NCBI GenBank assembly: GCA_035048485.1
Contig: CM068592.1
Coordinates: 41,448,045-41,512,044 of the forward strand
Direction: 5' to 3'
Length of the DNA: 64,000 bases
From: Pteria penguin
Taxonomy: Eukaryota; Mollusca; Bivalvia; Pterioida; Pteriidae
The notes under the pieces are model-generated. The model had not been told where the DNA came from, ran no database searches, and saw only the letters and a list, made by a program, of their open reading frames with translations. Every line of letters begins with the position of its first letter. The stretch's first letter is position 1. This document shows, in pieces, positions 23,136 to 34,214 of this stretch. The translations under genes and the position numbers were made by a program.

Positions 23136-26100
23136 TGAAAATTGCACGACCAAAGTCGGAAAACAAAAGCCGAGCAGAAAACTACTGCACGACCAAAGTC
23201 GGCAAACAAAAGCCGAGCAGAAAACTACTGCACGACCAAAGTCGGCAAACAAAAGCCGAGCAGAAAACAACTGCATGACGAAAGTCGGCAACCAAACGCC
23301 GAGCAGAAAACAACTGCACGACCAAAGTCGGCAAACAAAAGCCGAGCAGAAAACAGCTGCACGACGAAAGTCGGCAAACAAACGCCGAGCAGAAAACAAC
23401 TGCACGACCAAAGTCGGCAAACAAAAGCCGAGCAGAAAACAACTGCATGACGAAAGTCGGCAACCAAACGCCGAGCAGAAAACAACTGCATGACGAAAGT
23501 CGGCAAACAAAAGTCCGAGCAGAAAACAACTGCATGACGAAAGTCGGCAACCAAACGCCGAGCAGAAAACAGCTGCATGACGAAAGTCGGCAAACAAAAG
23601 CCGAGCAGAAAACAACTGCATGACGAAAGTCGGCAACCAAACGCCGAGCAGAAAACAGCTGCATGACGAAAGTCGGCAACCAAACGCCGAGCAGAAAACA
23701 ACTGCATGACCAAAGTCGGCAACCAAACGCCGAGCAGAAAACAGCTGCATGACGGAAGTCGGCAACCAAACGCCGAGCAGAAAACAACTGCATGACCAAA
23801 GTCGGCAAACAAACGCCGAGCAGAAAACAACTGCACGACCAAAGTCGGCAAACAAACGCCGAGCAGAAAACTACTGCACGACCAAAGTTGGCACACAAAA
23901 GCCGAGCAGAAAACAACTGCATGACCAAAGTCGGCAACCAAACGCCGAGCAGAAAACAACTACACGACGAAAGTCGGCAAACAAAAGCCGAGCAGAAAAC
24001 AGCTGCACGACTAAAGTCGGCAAACAAACGCCGAGCAGAAAACAACTGCACGACCAAAGTCGGCAACCAAACGCCGAGCAGAAAACAGCTGCATGACGGA
24101 AGTCGGCAACCAAACGCCGAGCAGAAAACAACTGCATGACGAAAGTCGGCAACCAAACGCCGAGCAGAAAACAACTGCATGACGAAAGTCGGCAAACAAA
24201 AGCCGAGCAGAAAACAACTGCATGACGAAAGTCGGCAAACAAAAGCCGAGCAGAAAACAACTGCATGACGAAAGTCGGCAACCAAACGCCGAGCAGAAAA
24301 CAGCTGCATGACGAAAGTCGGCAAACAAAAGCCGAGCAGAAAACAACTGCATGACCAAAGTCGGCAACCAAACGCCGAGCAGAAAACAGCTGCATGACGG
24401 AAGTCGGCAACCAAACGCCGAGCAGAAAACAACTGCATGACCAAAGTCGGCAACCAAACGCCGAGCAGAAAACAACTGCATGACGAAAGTCGGCAAACAA
24501 AAGCCGAGCAGAAAACAACTGCATGACCAAAGTCGGCAACCAAACGCCGAGCAGAAAACAACTGCACGACCAAAGTTGGCAAACAAAAGCCGAGCAGAAA
24601 ACAGCTGCACGACGAAAGTCGGCAAACAAACGCCGAGCAGAAAACAACTGCACGACCAAAGTCGGCAAACAAACGCCGAGCAGAAAACAACTGCACGACC
24701 AAAGTCGGCAAACAAAAGCCGAGCAGAAAACAACTGCATGACGAAAGTCGGCAACCAAACGCCGAGCAGAAAACAGCTGCATGACGAAAGTCGGCAAACA
24801 AAAGCCGAGCAGAAAACAACTGCATGACGAAAGTCGGCAACCAAACGCCGAGCAGAAAACAGCTGCATGACGAAAGTCGGCAACCAAACGCCGAGCAGAA
24901 AACAACTGCATGACCAAAGTCGGCAACCAAACGCCGAGCAGAAACAACTGGACGACCAAAGTAGGCAAACAAAAGCCGAGCAGACAACAACTGCATGACC
25001 AAAGTCGGCAATCAAACGCCGAGCAGAAAACAACTGCACGACCAAAGTCGGCAAACAAACGCCGAGCAGAAAACAGCTGCACGACGAAAGTCGGCAAACA
25101 AACGCCGAGCAGAAAACAACTGCACGACCAAAGTCGGCAACCAAACGCCGAGCAGAAAACAGCTGCATGACCAAAGTCGGCAACCAAACGCCGAGCAGAA
25201 AACAACTGCACGACCAAAGTCGGCAAACAAAAGCCGAGCAGAAAACAGCTGCACGACGAAAGTCGGCAAACAAACGCCGAGCAGAAAACAACTGCACGAC
25301 CAAAGTCGGCAAACAAAAGCCGAGCAGAAAACAACTGCATGACGAAAGTCGGCAACCAAACGCCGAGCAGAAAACAACTGCATGACGAAAGTCGGCAAAC
25401 AAAAGCCGAGCAGAAAACAGCTGCATGACGAAAGTCGCCAAACAAACGCCGAGCAGAAAACAACTGCATGACGAAAGTCGGCAACCAAACACCGAGCAGA
25501 AAACAGCTGCATGACGGAAGTCGGCAAACAAACGCCGAGCAGAAAACAACTGCATGACCAAAGTCGGCAACCAAACGCCGAGCAGAAAACAACTGCACGA
25601 CCAAAGTCGGCAAACAAAAGCCGAGCAGAAAACAACTGCATGACGAAAGTCGGCAACCAAACGCCGAGCAGAAAACAACTGCATGACGAAAGTCGGCAAC
25701 CAAACGCCGAGCAGAAAACAACTGCATGACCAAAGTCGGCAAACAAAAGCCGAGCAGAAAACAACTGCATGACGAAAGTCGGCAACCAAACGCCGAGCAG
25801 AAAACAACTGCATGACCAAAGTCGGCAAACAAACGCCGAGCAGAAAACAACTGCACGACCAAAGTCGGCAAACAAAAGCCGAGCAGAAAACAACTGCATG
25901 ACCAAAGTCGGCAACCAAACGCCGAGCAGAAAACAACTGCACGACGAAAGTCGGCAAACAAAAGCCGAGCAGAAAACAGCTGCACGACGAAAGTCGGCAA
26001 ACAAACGCCGAGCAGAAAACAACTGCACGACCAAAGTCGGCAACCAAACGCCGAGCAGAAAACAGCTGCATGACGAAAGTCGGCAACCAAACGCCGAGCA

Positions 26101-26880
26101 GAAAACAACTGCATGACCAAAGTCGGCAACCAAACGCCGAGCAGAAAACAACTGCACGACCAAAGTCGGCAAACAAAAGCCGAGCAGAAAACAGCTGCAC
26201 GACGAAAGTCGGCAAACAAACGCCGAGCAGAAAACAGCTGCACGACCAAAGTCGGCAAACAAAAGCCGAGTAGAAAACAGCTGCACGACGAAAGTCGGCA
26301 AACAAACGCCGAGCAGAAAACAACTGCACGACCAAAGTCGGCAACCAAACGCCGAGCAGAAAACAACTGCACGACCAAAGTCGGCAAACAAAAGCCGAGC
26401 AGAAAACAACTGCATGACCAAAGTCGGCAACCAAACGCCGAGCAGAAAACAACTGCACGACCAAAGTCGGCAAACAAAAGCCGAGCAGAAAACAACTGCA
26501 TGACCAAAGTCGGCAACCAAACGCCGAGCAGAAAACAACTGCACGACCAAAGTCGGCAAACAAAAGCCGAGCAGAAAACAGCTGCACGACGAAAGTCGGC
26601 AAACAAACGCCGAGCAGAAAACAACTGCACGACGAAAGTCGGCAAACAAACGCCGAGCAGAAAACAACTGCATGACCAAAGTCGGCAACCAAACGCCGAG
26701 CAGAAAACAGCTGCATGACGAAAGTCGGCAACCAAACGCCGAGCAGAAAACAACTGCATGACGAAAGTCGGCAAACAAAAGCCGAGCAGAAAACAACTGC
26801 ATGACGAAAGTCGGCAACCAAACGCCGAGCAGAAAACAACTGCATGACGAAAGTCGGCAACCAAACGCCGAGCAGAAAAC
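23136..26880. repeat. 43-bp satellite, hairpin-capable domain (about 87 copies)
   Basis: Unit of the type TGCACGACCAAAGTCGGCAA then ACAAAAGCCGAGCAGAAAACAAC, repeated every 43 bases with few indels. Each unit holds TCGGC and GCCGA eight bases apart, a 5-bp stem with an AAACAAAA or AACCAAAC loop. A few binary variants (CACGACC/CATGACG, AAACAAAAG/AACCAAACG, AACAAC/AACAGC) are shuffled along it. 43 is not a multiple of 3, so the long minus-strand frames (up to 1053 residues) cycle through all three frames of the unit and are not genes. Confidence 0.96.
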
Positions 26881-28046
26881 AACTGCATGACGAAAGTCGC
26901 CAAACAAACGCAGAGCAGAAAACAGCTGCATGACGAAAGTCGCCAAACAAACACAGAGCAGAAAACAGCTGCATGACGAAAGTCGCCAAACAAACGCCGA
27001 GCAGAAAACAACTGCATGACGAAAGTCGCCAAACAAACACAGAGCAGAAAACAACTGCATGACTAAAGTCGCCAAACAAACGCAGAGCAGAAAACAACTG
27101 CATGACGAAAGTCGCCAAACAAACACAGAGCAAAAACCAACTGCGTGACGAAAGTCACCAAACAAACATAGAGCAAAAAACAACTGCATGACGAAAGTCG
27201 CCAAACAAACATAGAGCAAAGAACAACTGCATGACGAAAGTCACCAAACAAACGGAGAGCAGAAAACAACTGCATGACGAAAGTCGCCTAACTAACGCAG
27301 AGCAGAAAACAACTGCATGACGAAAGTCGCCAAAAAAACGCCGAGCAGAAAACAACTGCATGACGAAAGTTGCCAAACAAACGCAGAGCAGAAAACAACT
27401 GCATGACGAAAGTCGCCAAACAAACACAGAGCAAAAAACAACTGCGTGACGAAAGTCACCAAAGAAACACACAGCAAAGAGCAACTGCATGACGAAAGTC
27501 GCCAAACAAACACACAGCAAAGAGCAACTGCATGACGAAAGTCGCCAAACAAACGCAGAGTAGAAAACTACTGCATGACGAAAGTCGCCAAACAAACACA
27601 AAGCAGAAAACAACTGCATGACGAAAGTCGCCAAACAAACGCACAGCAGAAAACAACTGCATGACGAAAGTCGCCAAACAAACACAGAGCAAAAAACAAC
27701 TGCGTGACGACAGTCACCAAACAAACACAGAGCAAAACACAACTGCATGACGAAAGTCGTCAAACAAACACAGAGCAAAGAACAACTGCATGACGAAAGT
27801 CGCCAAACAAACGCAGAGCAGAAAACAACTGCATGACGAATGTCGCCAAACAAACACAAAGCAGAAAACAACTGCATGGCGAAAGTCGCCAAACAAACGC
27901 ACAGCAGAAAACAACTGCATGAGGAAGGTCACCAAACAAACGCCGAGCAGAAAACAACTGCATGACGAAAGTCGCCAAACAAACGCAGAGCAGAAAACAA
28001 CCGCGTGACGAAAGTCGCCAAACAAATGCAGAGCAGAAAACAACAC
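26881..28046. repeat. 43-bp satellite, diverged domain (about 27 copies)
   Basis: Same 43-bp period, but the units read AGTCGCCAAACAAACGCAGA or AACACAGAGCAAAAAACAAC. The TCGGC/GCCGA stem has become TCGCC/GCAGA in most units, so the hairpin is lost. The switch from the first domain is abrupt near 26881; one TCGCC unit already appears near 25432 in the first domain. Confidence 0.95.
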
Positions 28047-28187
28047 ATGAAAGGACTAAACACATTAAAAGAATAAGCACATCAAAAGACATAGAAACCC
28101 AGTGCACTTATACTGGACCAACCTGTTCCTTGTACGCCCAATATATGAGTGATAAACTCAGAGCTTCTACATGCCTGCGATAGATTG

Positions 28188-28850
28188 TCCAAAGGTCCCC
28201 GCATGCAAATGATAAACATTACCAAAGGTCCCCGTATGCAATGATAAACATTACCAAAGGCTCCCGCATACAATGATAAACATTACCAAAGGTCCCCGCA
28301 TACAATGATAAACATTACCAAAGGCTCCCGCATACAATGATAAACATTACCAAAGGCTCCCGCATGCAATGATAAACATTACCAAAGGCTCCCGCATGCA
28401 ATGATAAACATTACCAAAGGTCCCCGCATACAATGATAAACATTACCAAAGGCTCCCGCATGCAATGATAAACATTACCAAAGGCTCCCGCATGCAATGA
28501 TAAACATTACCAAAGGCACCCGCGTGCAATGATAAACATTACCAAAGGTCCCCGCATACAATGATAAACATTACCAAAGGTCACCGCATGCAAATGATAA
28601 ACATTACCAAAGGTCCCCGCATACAATGATAAACATTACCAAAGGTCCCCGCATGCAAATGATAAACATTACCAAAGGTCCCTGCATGCAATGATAAACA
28701 TTACCAAAGGCTCCCGCATGCAATGATAAACATTACCAAAGGCACCCGCGTGCAATGATAAACATTACCAAAGGCTCCCGCATACAATGATAAACATTAC
28801 CAAAGGCTCCCGCATACAATGATAAACATTACCAAAGGTCCTTCTTACCA
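28188..28850. repeat. 32-bp minisatellite, about 20 copies
   Basis: Unit AAAGGTCCCCGCATGCAATG then ATAAACATTACC, with GTCCCC/GCTCCC/GCACCC and GCATGC/GCATAC variants. It begins about 140 bases after the 43-bp array. Repeats abut without unique spacers, so it is not CRISPR-like. Confidence 0.95.
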
Positions 28851-29516
28851 AAGATAATTTTTTCCAAAGATGCTACATGCCAAACCACTAAATATGCCTA
28901 TTCAATTACAGCGCGACGTGGTGTATGGTACCCAACTGACAGTCTAAGAACTCAATTGGAAAATACCCGTCTGGGCTAGTAGATATGAGCGCCATTCAGA
29001 GCATGGAGCTATTCCATGGATGTCGTCTGCTGGTAGAGAATGTACATGCACAATCTGATTGAAGTATTGTAATAAAATGAAACAACTGACAAACACCTAA
29101 AACATGTTATTCGACGGTGTGACCACCCCACTAAACCTTCCTGTGTGGAATCATGAACCCTGGCCATTTAAAAACCAGTTAGTCCTAAGAAAACAAATAA
29201 GATAAGTAGACGGCATATTACGTGAGGAGTGGGTGGTCATTTACATCGGAAATGCCGGACGGTGGATTAATCGTTTGCACGTGTACAAAGTCATTACTAA
29301 AGCTCAGCTTCAAACGTTATAATCTGGGTATGTTTCGTTCACACACAAAAGGGCTTACTTCTCTTTCATTGTCAGAATTTAGCTTTGAAAGTAAATAACA
29401 CAGTTTCAATTTTTGATACGATTGAAGGTAGATATTTGAAACAGAGACATATGTTTGTTATGCTCTTTGCATATCCGTGTTAAATTTTGTCGTACAGCTG
29501 TTTTCGGCGTATTTTT
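28851..29516. other. No feature recognised
   Basis: Unique-looking sequence between the 32-bp array and the dispersed repeat; no long frame. Confidence 0.5.
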
Positions 29517-30010
29517 TAGCTCATTAGAGCCAAAGATTCAAGTGATCTATAGTCATAGGTTCCCTAAATTTGTTGCTGTTTTCAACCAGATCCGTCAATG
29601 GGTGAATCCCAGAGGCCCCCTCTACTGACAAACTTCTCCTTCAGACTGTTTTCATAAATCATCGAACCGAATGTATCAGAGCGATCTAAAATTGTCTGAG
29701 GAAGTGCTGTTTTTTTTTTTTTTTTTTTTTTTTAATTCCCTTTTGAAGTCAAAATTGTAACGGTCATTTTTCTTGATTTATTCAATACAGAAAAGAAATA
29801 AAGCATTTATTTGTTTTCATTTGTTTGAAATGTTATTTCAAATGTTATTTGAAGACGCCATGCGAAAGTTTTGTATTCTAGATGTATTATAATTTTTTCT
29901 ATATTTGATCAAGGTCAGTTATGGCGTGCAGAATGTTAGCAGTTTAAATCCCGCTGGAGGCAAAACATTTTCATTTTACACCAAAACAAGTTTAAAGCGT
30001 TTTACACCAC
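29517..30010 (+). mobile_element. Fragment of a mollusc-type dispersed repeat
   Basis: Starts TTTTTTAGCTCATTAGAGCC, the 5' end type of a repeat common in bivalve genomes (from memory). The part from GTCATTTTTCTTGATTTATT (29763) through AATGTTAGCAGTTTAAATCC matches 37943-38155 and 38205-38420. A poly-T run (29710-29733) lies inside. Confidence 0.45.
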
Positions 30011-30636
30011 TCAGTAAGTCGTATTAAACACTAATGACTTAGTCTTTTTTCACGCATTTTATAACATTTTCTTAAAGTTGTATACCCTACAATTCGGTAT
30101 AATTTCAAACATTAGGGCATGGAAACCAAAAACTGTATTTTTCTCGTATGACTGAAGTTATTAACTTTGCGTTAATAACATTTTTTTGTTGCTTCAAACC
30201 CTCGGAGATATCAAAATAAAAAGAAAATACTTCGTAAATAAAGTGGGTATTCCATAAATACAATTATAACCTGACTTTGCGCATGCGCAGTTTAATCAAA
30301 ACAAATACGATGAAGGGAAACTCTAAAAAAATAAAACCCCGATTTCGGTTAATACTAATTTTAGCAGACTGGAATGCAGATTCAAAAGTTACTCGTCAAG
30401 TTTATTTACCTCGCCCTCCATCAGTGTCCATGATGCGGCGGCTTCCGAATTAGATCACGTGATAAGTTGGTTGTAAACATTCTGTTTACAAACATCGCGT
30501 TTTAGACAGCCATATCTCACTTAATACGATGAATTTGATCACAACATTTGCAAGAGTGCTTTTTTTAAATATGTTTTAGGCTTATATATACAATCAAAAC
30601 AATATAGAATAAATTGACCTGTAATATGCACTGTGC

Positions 30637-30795
<159 letters not shown>

Positions 30796-31346
30796 ATAAA
30801 ATATATATATATATATATATTTATTTATTTATTTATTTATTTTTATATATATATGAATAGAATTTATTTATTTATACACGAAAAAGGTAGATTACCGTTT
30901 CGGTTCGGACTGTTTCCTGTTATTTTCACCTTTCGCTTCGCTGTATAACTGTCATCTAACTATTTCAATTCCGCACGTCGAGCAAAAGTGAGAGAAAGTC
31001 ATAGATAGATACTCGGGATTTGAAGTTCTTCTTCGGTTTCTTGTGGTCAATAGGTAAGGTTATCAACGGTCATTGATTCATAACAATCGGGTTCATGGTC
31101 AGCGGGAGGACGTTTTTCTTTGTGTTATACATGTAACTGTATTATCAATGTGGCGTTGGAACAAATCAATCATGCACGGCATTTGAATAGTGCAATGGAT
31201 ATTCATTTGGAAGCTGAGACACAGATATATTGAGTCCCATAGACTTCTGTCTATGGCATACTGTCTGATGATTCATATTTTGTTGTAGATACGAATTACA
31301 TAATCTCTATTTTTGATTTTATTTATCATTTATTTATTTATTTATC

Positions 31347-31352
<6 letters not shown>

Positions 31353-31399
<47 letters not shown>

Positions 31400-31400
31400 T
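31353..31400. repeat. (ATT)n microsatellite
   Basis: About 16 ATT trinucleotides following a TTTA-rich run. Confidence 0.95.
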
Positions 31401-31451
31401 GTTATAAACAATATGTAGTGGGACTTTTATTTCTGTGCAACTTTTTAAAAG

Positions 31452-31775
31452 TTATATCCCAAGATAACAGACTCTAAGATACACGAGTACTTGACATCGA
31501 TACGATGCTTTATATTGTAACCTTTGTAAAGACATTCCTGTAGCGGTCATGACAATGGCCATCACTTTGACCGCTTGACCCCGGATTGTCATACTCTGTT
31601 GTATTGATAGGGCACTGACTTTATGTGGAATGAGGTTGTTGACATTGATCAGAAAAGCATATAAACAAGTCCCATGCAATGAATCGCAAATGGCTGCTCT
31701 GGAGGACGAGATATTCGTCCAAGACAGAGTACTCATAGAATGGATATGAAAGCAACACAGTGACTTTACATTCAA
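31452..31775 (-). other. Isolated 107-codon open frame, unknown
   Basis: It lies in a stretch that is less AT-rich than its flanks and is not repeat-derived. The translation (SALSIQQSMTIRGQAVKVMA and CDSLHGTC included) matches no family I know, has no signal peptide or clear domain, and no flanking splice sites stand out. The plus strand is also open for about 57 codons there. It may be a chance frame, a non-coding conserved element or a gene fragment. Confidence 0.2.
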
Positions 31776-32314
31776 CTCAATTATCCGCCGGGGAGTAGTT
31801 TCCCACCTACTGGTAATCTAGCATTATAATTATAAAGATGTATTGTGGATTTCATGAAGATTTATTTTTATTCGGGATTTTTTTTTATCACAGTCAAATA
31901 ATATTTATAAATATTTAGAACTGCACGCTTCATGAAACAATAACAATAATAAAAATTATTTATTCTATATAAAATTTAAGTAAACAGATCGACATTCATG
32001 TTTTTAATTATCTAATAAAATTCTTACTTTGATATATCGTATTTTTGCAGAATTCCGAATTAGCATCTTTATTTATGCTCTTATTTATTTTGCATTTGAT
32101 ACGATGAGCTTGTATGCGTAACAACACGATTAGTTACCTTTGACGCTTCGCACGTATAACTACAAAGAAAAATACAATTCATTTTCTAAATTTTAGGGGT
32201 TTTTACCTGATCTGTCTGCAGTTATACGTAACAGAAAACAACATGTGCGACCTTGCACTAATCATGGTCTATTTCATAGCATCTAAACAATTAAACAATC
32301 CATGTAATGAGCGA

Positions 32315-32790
32315 GTGAGTCAGTCTGACAATGAATTAGTCAGTCGGTTATTCAGTGAATTGATCAGTCGGTCATTCAGTGAATTAGTCAGTTTGTAAAT
32401 TAGTCAGTCGCCCAGTGAATTAATCAGTCATTCAGTGAATTAGTCAGTCGGTCATTCAGTGAAATCGTTAGTCAGTCTGTCAGTGAGGTAATCAGTCGAT
32501 CATTTAGTGAATTAGTCTGTCGGTCATTAAATACATTACTTTGTTGGTCATTCAGTGATTTAGTCAGTCAGTCTGTCAGTGAATTAGTCAGTCGGTCATT
32601 CAGTGAATTGGTCAGTCTGTCAGTGAATTAGTGAGTCGGTCATTCAGTGAATAGTGTATTACTCAGTCTGACATTTATATACGTATATCTAAATCAGTGA
32701 ATTAGTCAGTCTGTTAGTGAATTAGTCAGTCAGTTTGTCAGTAAAATAGTCACTCTGTCAGTTGATTAGTCAGTCGGTAATTCAGAGAAT
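32315..32790. repeat. Degenerate GTCAGTC/ATTCAGTGAATTA repeat
   Basis: Irregular alternation of AGTCAGTCGGTCATTCAGTG and AATTAGTCAGTCTGTCAGTG, roughly 24 bp per unit with many indels. Confidence 0.85.
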
Positions 32791-32901
32791 TCGTTATCGA
32801 GGTGCGCACACCGTAGAAGCCTTCGTATATATCGTCTTACAGTATTACCATTGATTCACTATCGTTACTGGAGGACTAGCAGTTTTCAAGCGATTCGATA
32901 C

Positions 32902-32942
<41 letters not shown>

Positions 32943-32990
32943 ATAGTTTTACGGTACTCCATGATTATTTCAGAACCTCGGTCGGTATGC
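32902..32990 (-). mobile_element. SINE family A 3' end, minus strand
   Basis: A run of nine GATT units followed by TTTTACGGTACTCCATGATT and ATTTCAG is the reverse complement of the SINE tail (GTGACGTAAAAC then AATC repeats). The rest of the element is missing. Confidence 0.6.
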
Positions 32991-33461
32991 CCCGACATCA
33001 CAACCTCCGCTAACGCCTCGGTAGGGATTTTGTTAAAACATGTCACCCTTGACAGATGCCTTTCTATTTGGGACTCGAGGTAATTCTAGATTTTCCTTAT
33101 CTTATTTTAATGCTAATCAAGTGCGAGGTACGTAATATAACACTATAAACGTGTGAACAAATTTGTTCTATGTTAGGACATGGAAATGCACTTTAGCTAA
33201 TGAACGTGACCGAACGTGACCACGGGTCCTTTAATGTAATGATACAGATAATTAGAGGACAGTATCTACATGTAAACTGAAAGCAAAATATACTTCCTTA
33301 CCTTGTTTACAACTCAAGCTTTCTGTAATCACATCAGTGTTTCCATTATGATCAACAGCCATTCATTCATTCATTTCATTTCATTTAGTCATTCATTCAT
33401 TCCAATATAAGAAAACAAAATGACAAATTTCCTTCACGGTATAATCTTCGAGTCGTCTATA

Positions 33462-33555
33462 TGTAAAATGTATCATCATGTGTAACATGTATCATCATGT
33501 GTAAAATGTATCATCATGTGTAACATGTATCATCACGTGTAAAATATATCATCAA
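33462..33555. repeat. 19-20 bp tandem repeat, 4-5 copies
   Basis: TGTAAAATGTATCATCATG repeated, with ATGTGTAACATGT variants. Confidence 0.85.
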
Positions 33556-33580
33556 TACAAGGAAAGGGAATATTTTGTTA

Positions 33581-33756
33581 AGGAATTAGTCTTTTTTTTT
33601 CTAGGTTCATGGGGAATGAATTTGGGTGAGAAACAAACAAATCACGTGAACCGCGAAACAAACAAATCACGTGAACCGCGGTTCTCGAATGATTTGTTTG
33701 TTTGTTTCTCACCCAAGTTATTCCCCATGAACCTAGAAAAAAAGACAGTCATTCCT
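33581..33756. mobile_element. Fold-back MITE-like element with TA target duplication
   Basis: The left arm (AGGAATTAGTC, T-run, CTAGGTTCATGGGGAAT) and the right arm (ATTCCCCATGAACCTAG, A-run, GACAGTCATTCCT) are inverted copies about 65 bp long. The centre is GAACCGCGGTTC, and a 26-bp piece ending AATCACGTGAACCGCG is duplicated in the left arm. TA flanks both ends, as for Tc1/mariner-type elements. No transposase. Confidence 0.75.
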
Positions 33757-34214
33757 TATGTTTACAATGCATTTTAAAAGGTTCTCTTTTGAAAACAAAA
33801 TATCAAATTCCCGGTTATCAAACTGGCATGGACCGAATTTTTCCTGAAGTCGAAAAGTACTTCCGCCACGCAATATAGTGCGTGTCTGCAATGATAAAAA
33901 TACTCTACCTGTCCAGGTAATTTCTTTAATTGCTCAAAATTAACAGATGCATTAATTTCGTTATTACAATTCTTATATTTAATTAAGTCCCGCCTCTTTT
34001 TATATTACTACACATGTGATATGCCATACGCTGGTTACTACTTCCATGACCCAAGTTCATGGGATGATGAAGCGAGTCTGTTTAGCATGGTTCATCAAAG
34101 GAATTAGACTAGCATTGTAAATATTTGAATATAGTTACTCATGGTTTCTTTAAGATATAATGTGAATATATCATACAACGGCACCGCCATAGAGAGGTAC
34201 AGACTTACAGGGGG

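Noticed and set aside
23182..27892. Minus-strand open frames of 245 to 1053 residues
   Set aside because: They lie wholly in the 43-bp satellite. The period is not a multiple of three, so the protein cycles through all three frames of the unit, and three overlapping frames are open at once.
31452..31775. A possible mature activin domain (CC, W, C...C, 'PHKVSALSI')
   Set aside because: It is on the minus strand, opposite to the activin-like exons, and the cysteine spacing does not fit the cysteine knot; no terminal CxC.
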